Assembly (NCBI GenBank): GCA_934511335.1
Contig: CAKSWL010000170.1
Location: 1 to 5,384 of the forward strand
Length of the DNA: 5,384 bases
Reading direction: 5' to 3'
DNA from: an uncultured Cloacibacillus sp.
GTDB taxonomy: Bacteria > Synergistota > Synergistia > Synergistales > Synergistaceae
The notes beneath the pieces were generated by a model. It did not search any database, was not told the DNA's origin, and saw nothing but the letters and a program-made list of their open reading frames with translations. Positions 5,280 through 5,384 of this stretch are shown here, in pieces (the stretch's first letter is position 1; each line of letters opens with the position of its first letter). The translations under genes and the position numbers were made by a program.

Positions 5280-5332
5280 AAATCGGCGTTTATACGCGCT
5301 CACCTATCAAAAAGTAAATCGGCGTTTAGACG
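5280..5332 (+). repeat. Tandem 17-bp direct repeat, 36-bp period
   Basis: AAATCGGCGTTTATACG (5280-5296) recurs as AAATCGGCGTTTAGACG (5316-5332), one mismatch, with start points 36 bp apart. Only the first half of each 36-bp period is conserved, so two copies do not make a CRISPR array. The second copy runs into the dispersed repeat at 5328-5346. Confidence 0.65.
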
Positions 5333-5346
5333 TGCCGGATGCTAAA
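5328..5346 (+). repeat. Dispersed repeat, copy B
   Basis: AGACGTGCCGGATGCTAAA matches 3558-3576 at 17 of 19 positions, in the same orientation, about 1.77 kb away. The remaining sequence to the right edge (5347-5384) shows nothing recognisable. Confidence 0.6.
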
Positions 5347-5384
5347 TAACTTTGGGGTCTGCGCCCGGAGCCGTATATTAATAC

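Noticed and set aside
5280..5346. CRISPR array next to cas6
   Set aside because: There are only two copies, with 17 bp conserved out of a 36-bp period, no palindromic repeat of typical length and no uniform spacers. No array was seen elsewhere in the window.

Overview
The window holds the upstream end of an ethanolamine-utilisation (eut) bacterial-microcompartment operon, a structure-rich intergenic stretch, and an accessory segment with a lone cas6 gene, a transposase remnant and a small membrane-protein gene. All convincing genes lie on the minus strand. Strong Shine-Dalgarno sites, a GC-rich eut block and AT-richer accessory DNA fit an anaerobic fermenter of intermediate-to-high GC. A gut-type member of the Synergistota or a clostridium would fit, but the window has no taxonomic marker, so this is a weak inference.

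Region 1 (1-3054, minus) reads eutG - eutS - eutP - eutA in transcription order, with eutA cut by the left edge. The genes overlap or abut (ATGA overlap eutG/eutS; 8-nt gap eutS/eutP; TGA-TTG junction eutP/eutA), as expected for one translationally coupled transcript. EutS is a shell protein, EutP a small Ras-like GTPase/acetate kinase-type protein, EutG the iron-dependent alcohol dehydrogenase that removes acetaldehyde and regenerates NAD+, and EutA the ATP-dependent reactivase of ethanolamine ammonia-lyase. The lyase genes eutBC would be expected just beyond the left edge.

Region 2 (3055-3833) has no credible protein gene. Next to eutG it carries a strong ribosome-binding site and, about 110 nt upstream of it, an intrinsic terminator oriented with the operon (3162-3208). 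This looks like a leader attenuator. Farther away are two GC-rich, multi-stem elements (3315-3393 and 3578-3675). The first sits just downstream of a perfect TTGACA on the plus strand. I do not recognise either, and they are the most interesting unexplained structures here.

Region 3 (3834-5384) contains a complete cas6 CRISPR-RNA endonuclease gene with its own promoter and RBS but no other cas gene or repeat array in view. It is followed by an IS4-type transposase fragment that has lost a catalytic aspartate, and a two-helix small membrane protein whose promoter predicts a leaderless mRNA. The right end carries a 17-bp tandem repeat (36-bp period). Part of its second copy recurs 1.8 kb away beside the 3578-3675 element, marking a dispersed repeat family on both sides of the cas6 segment.
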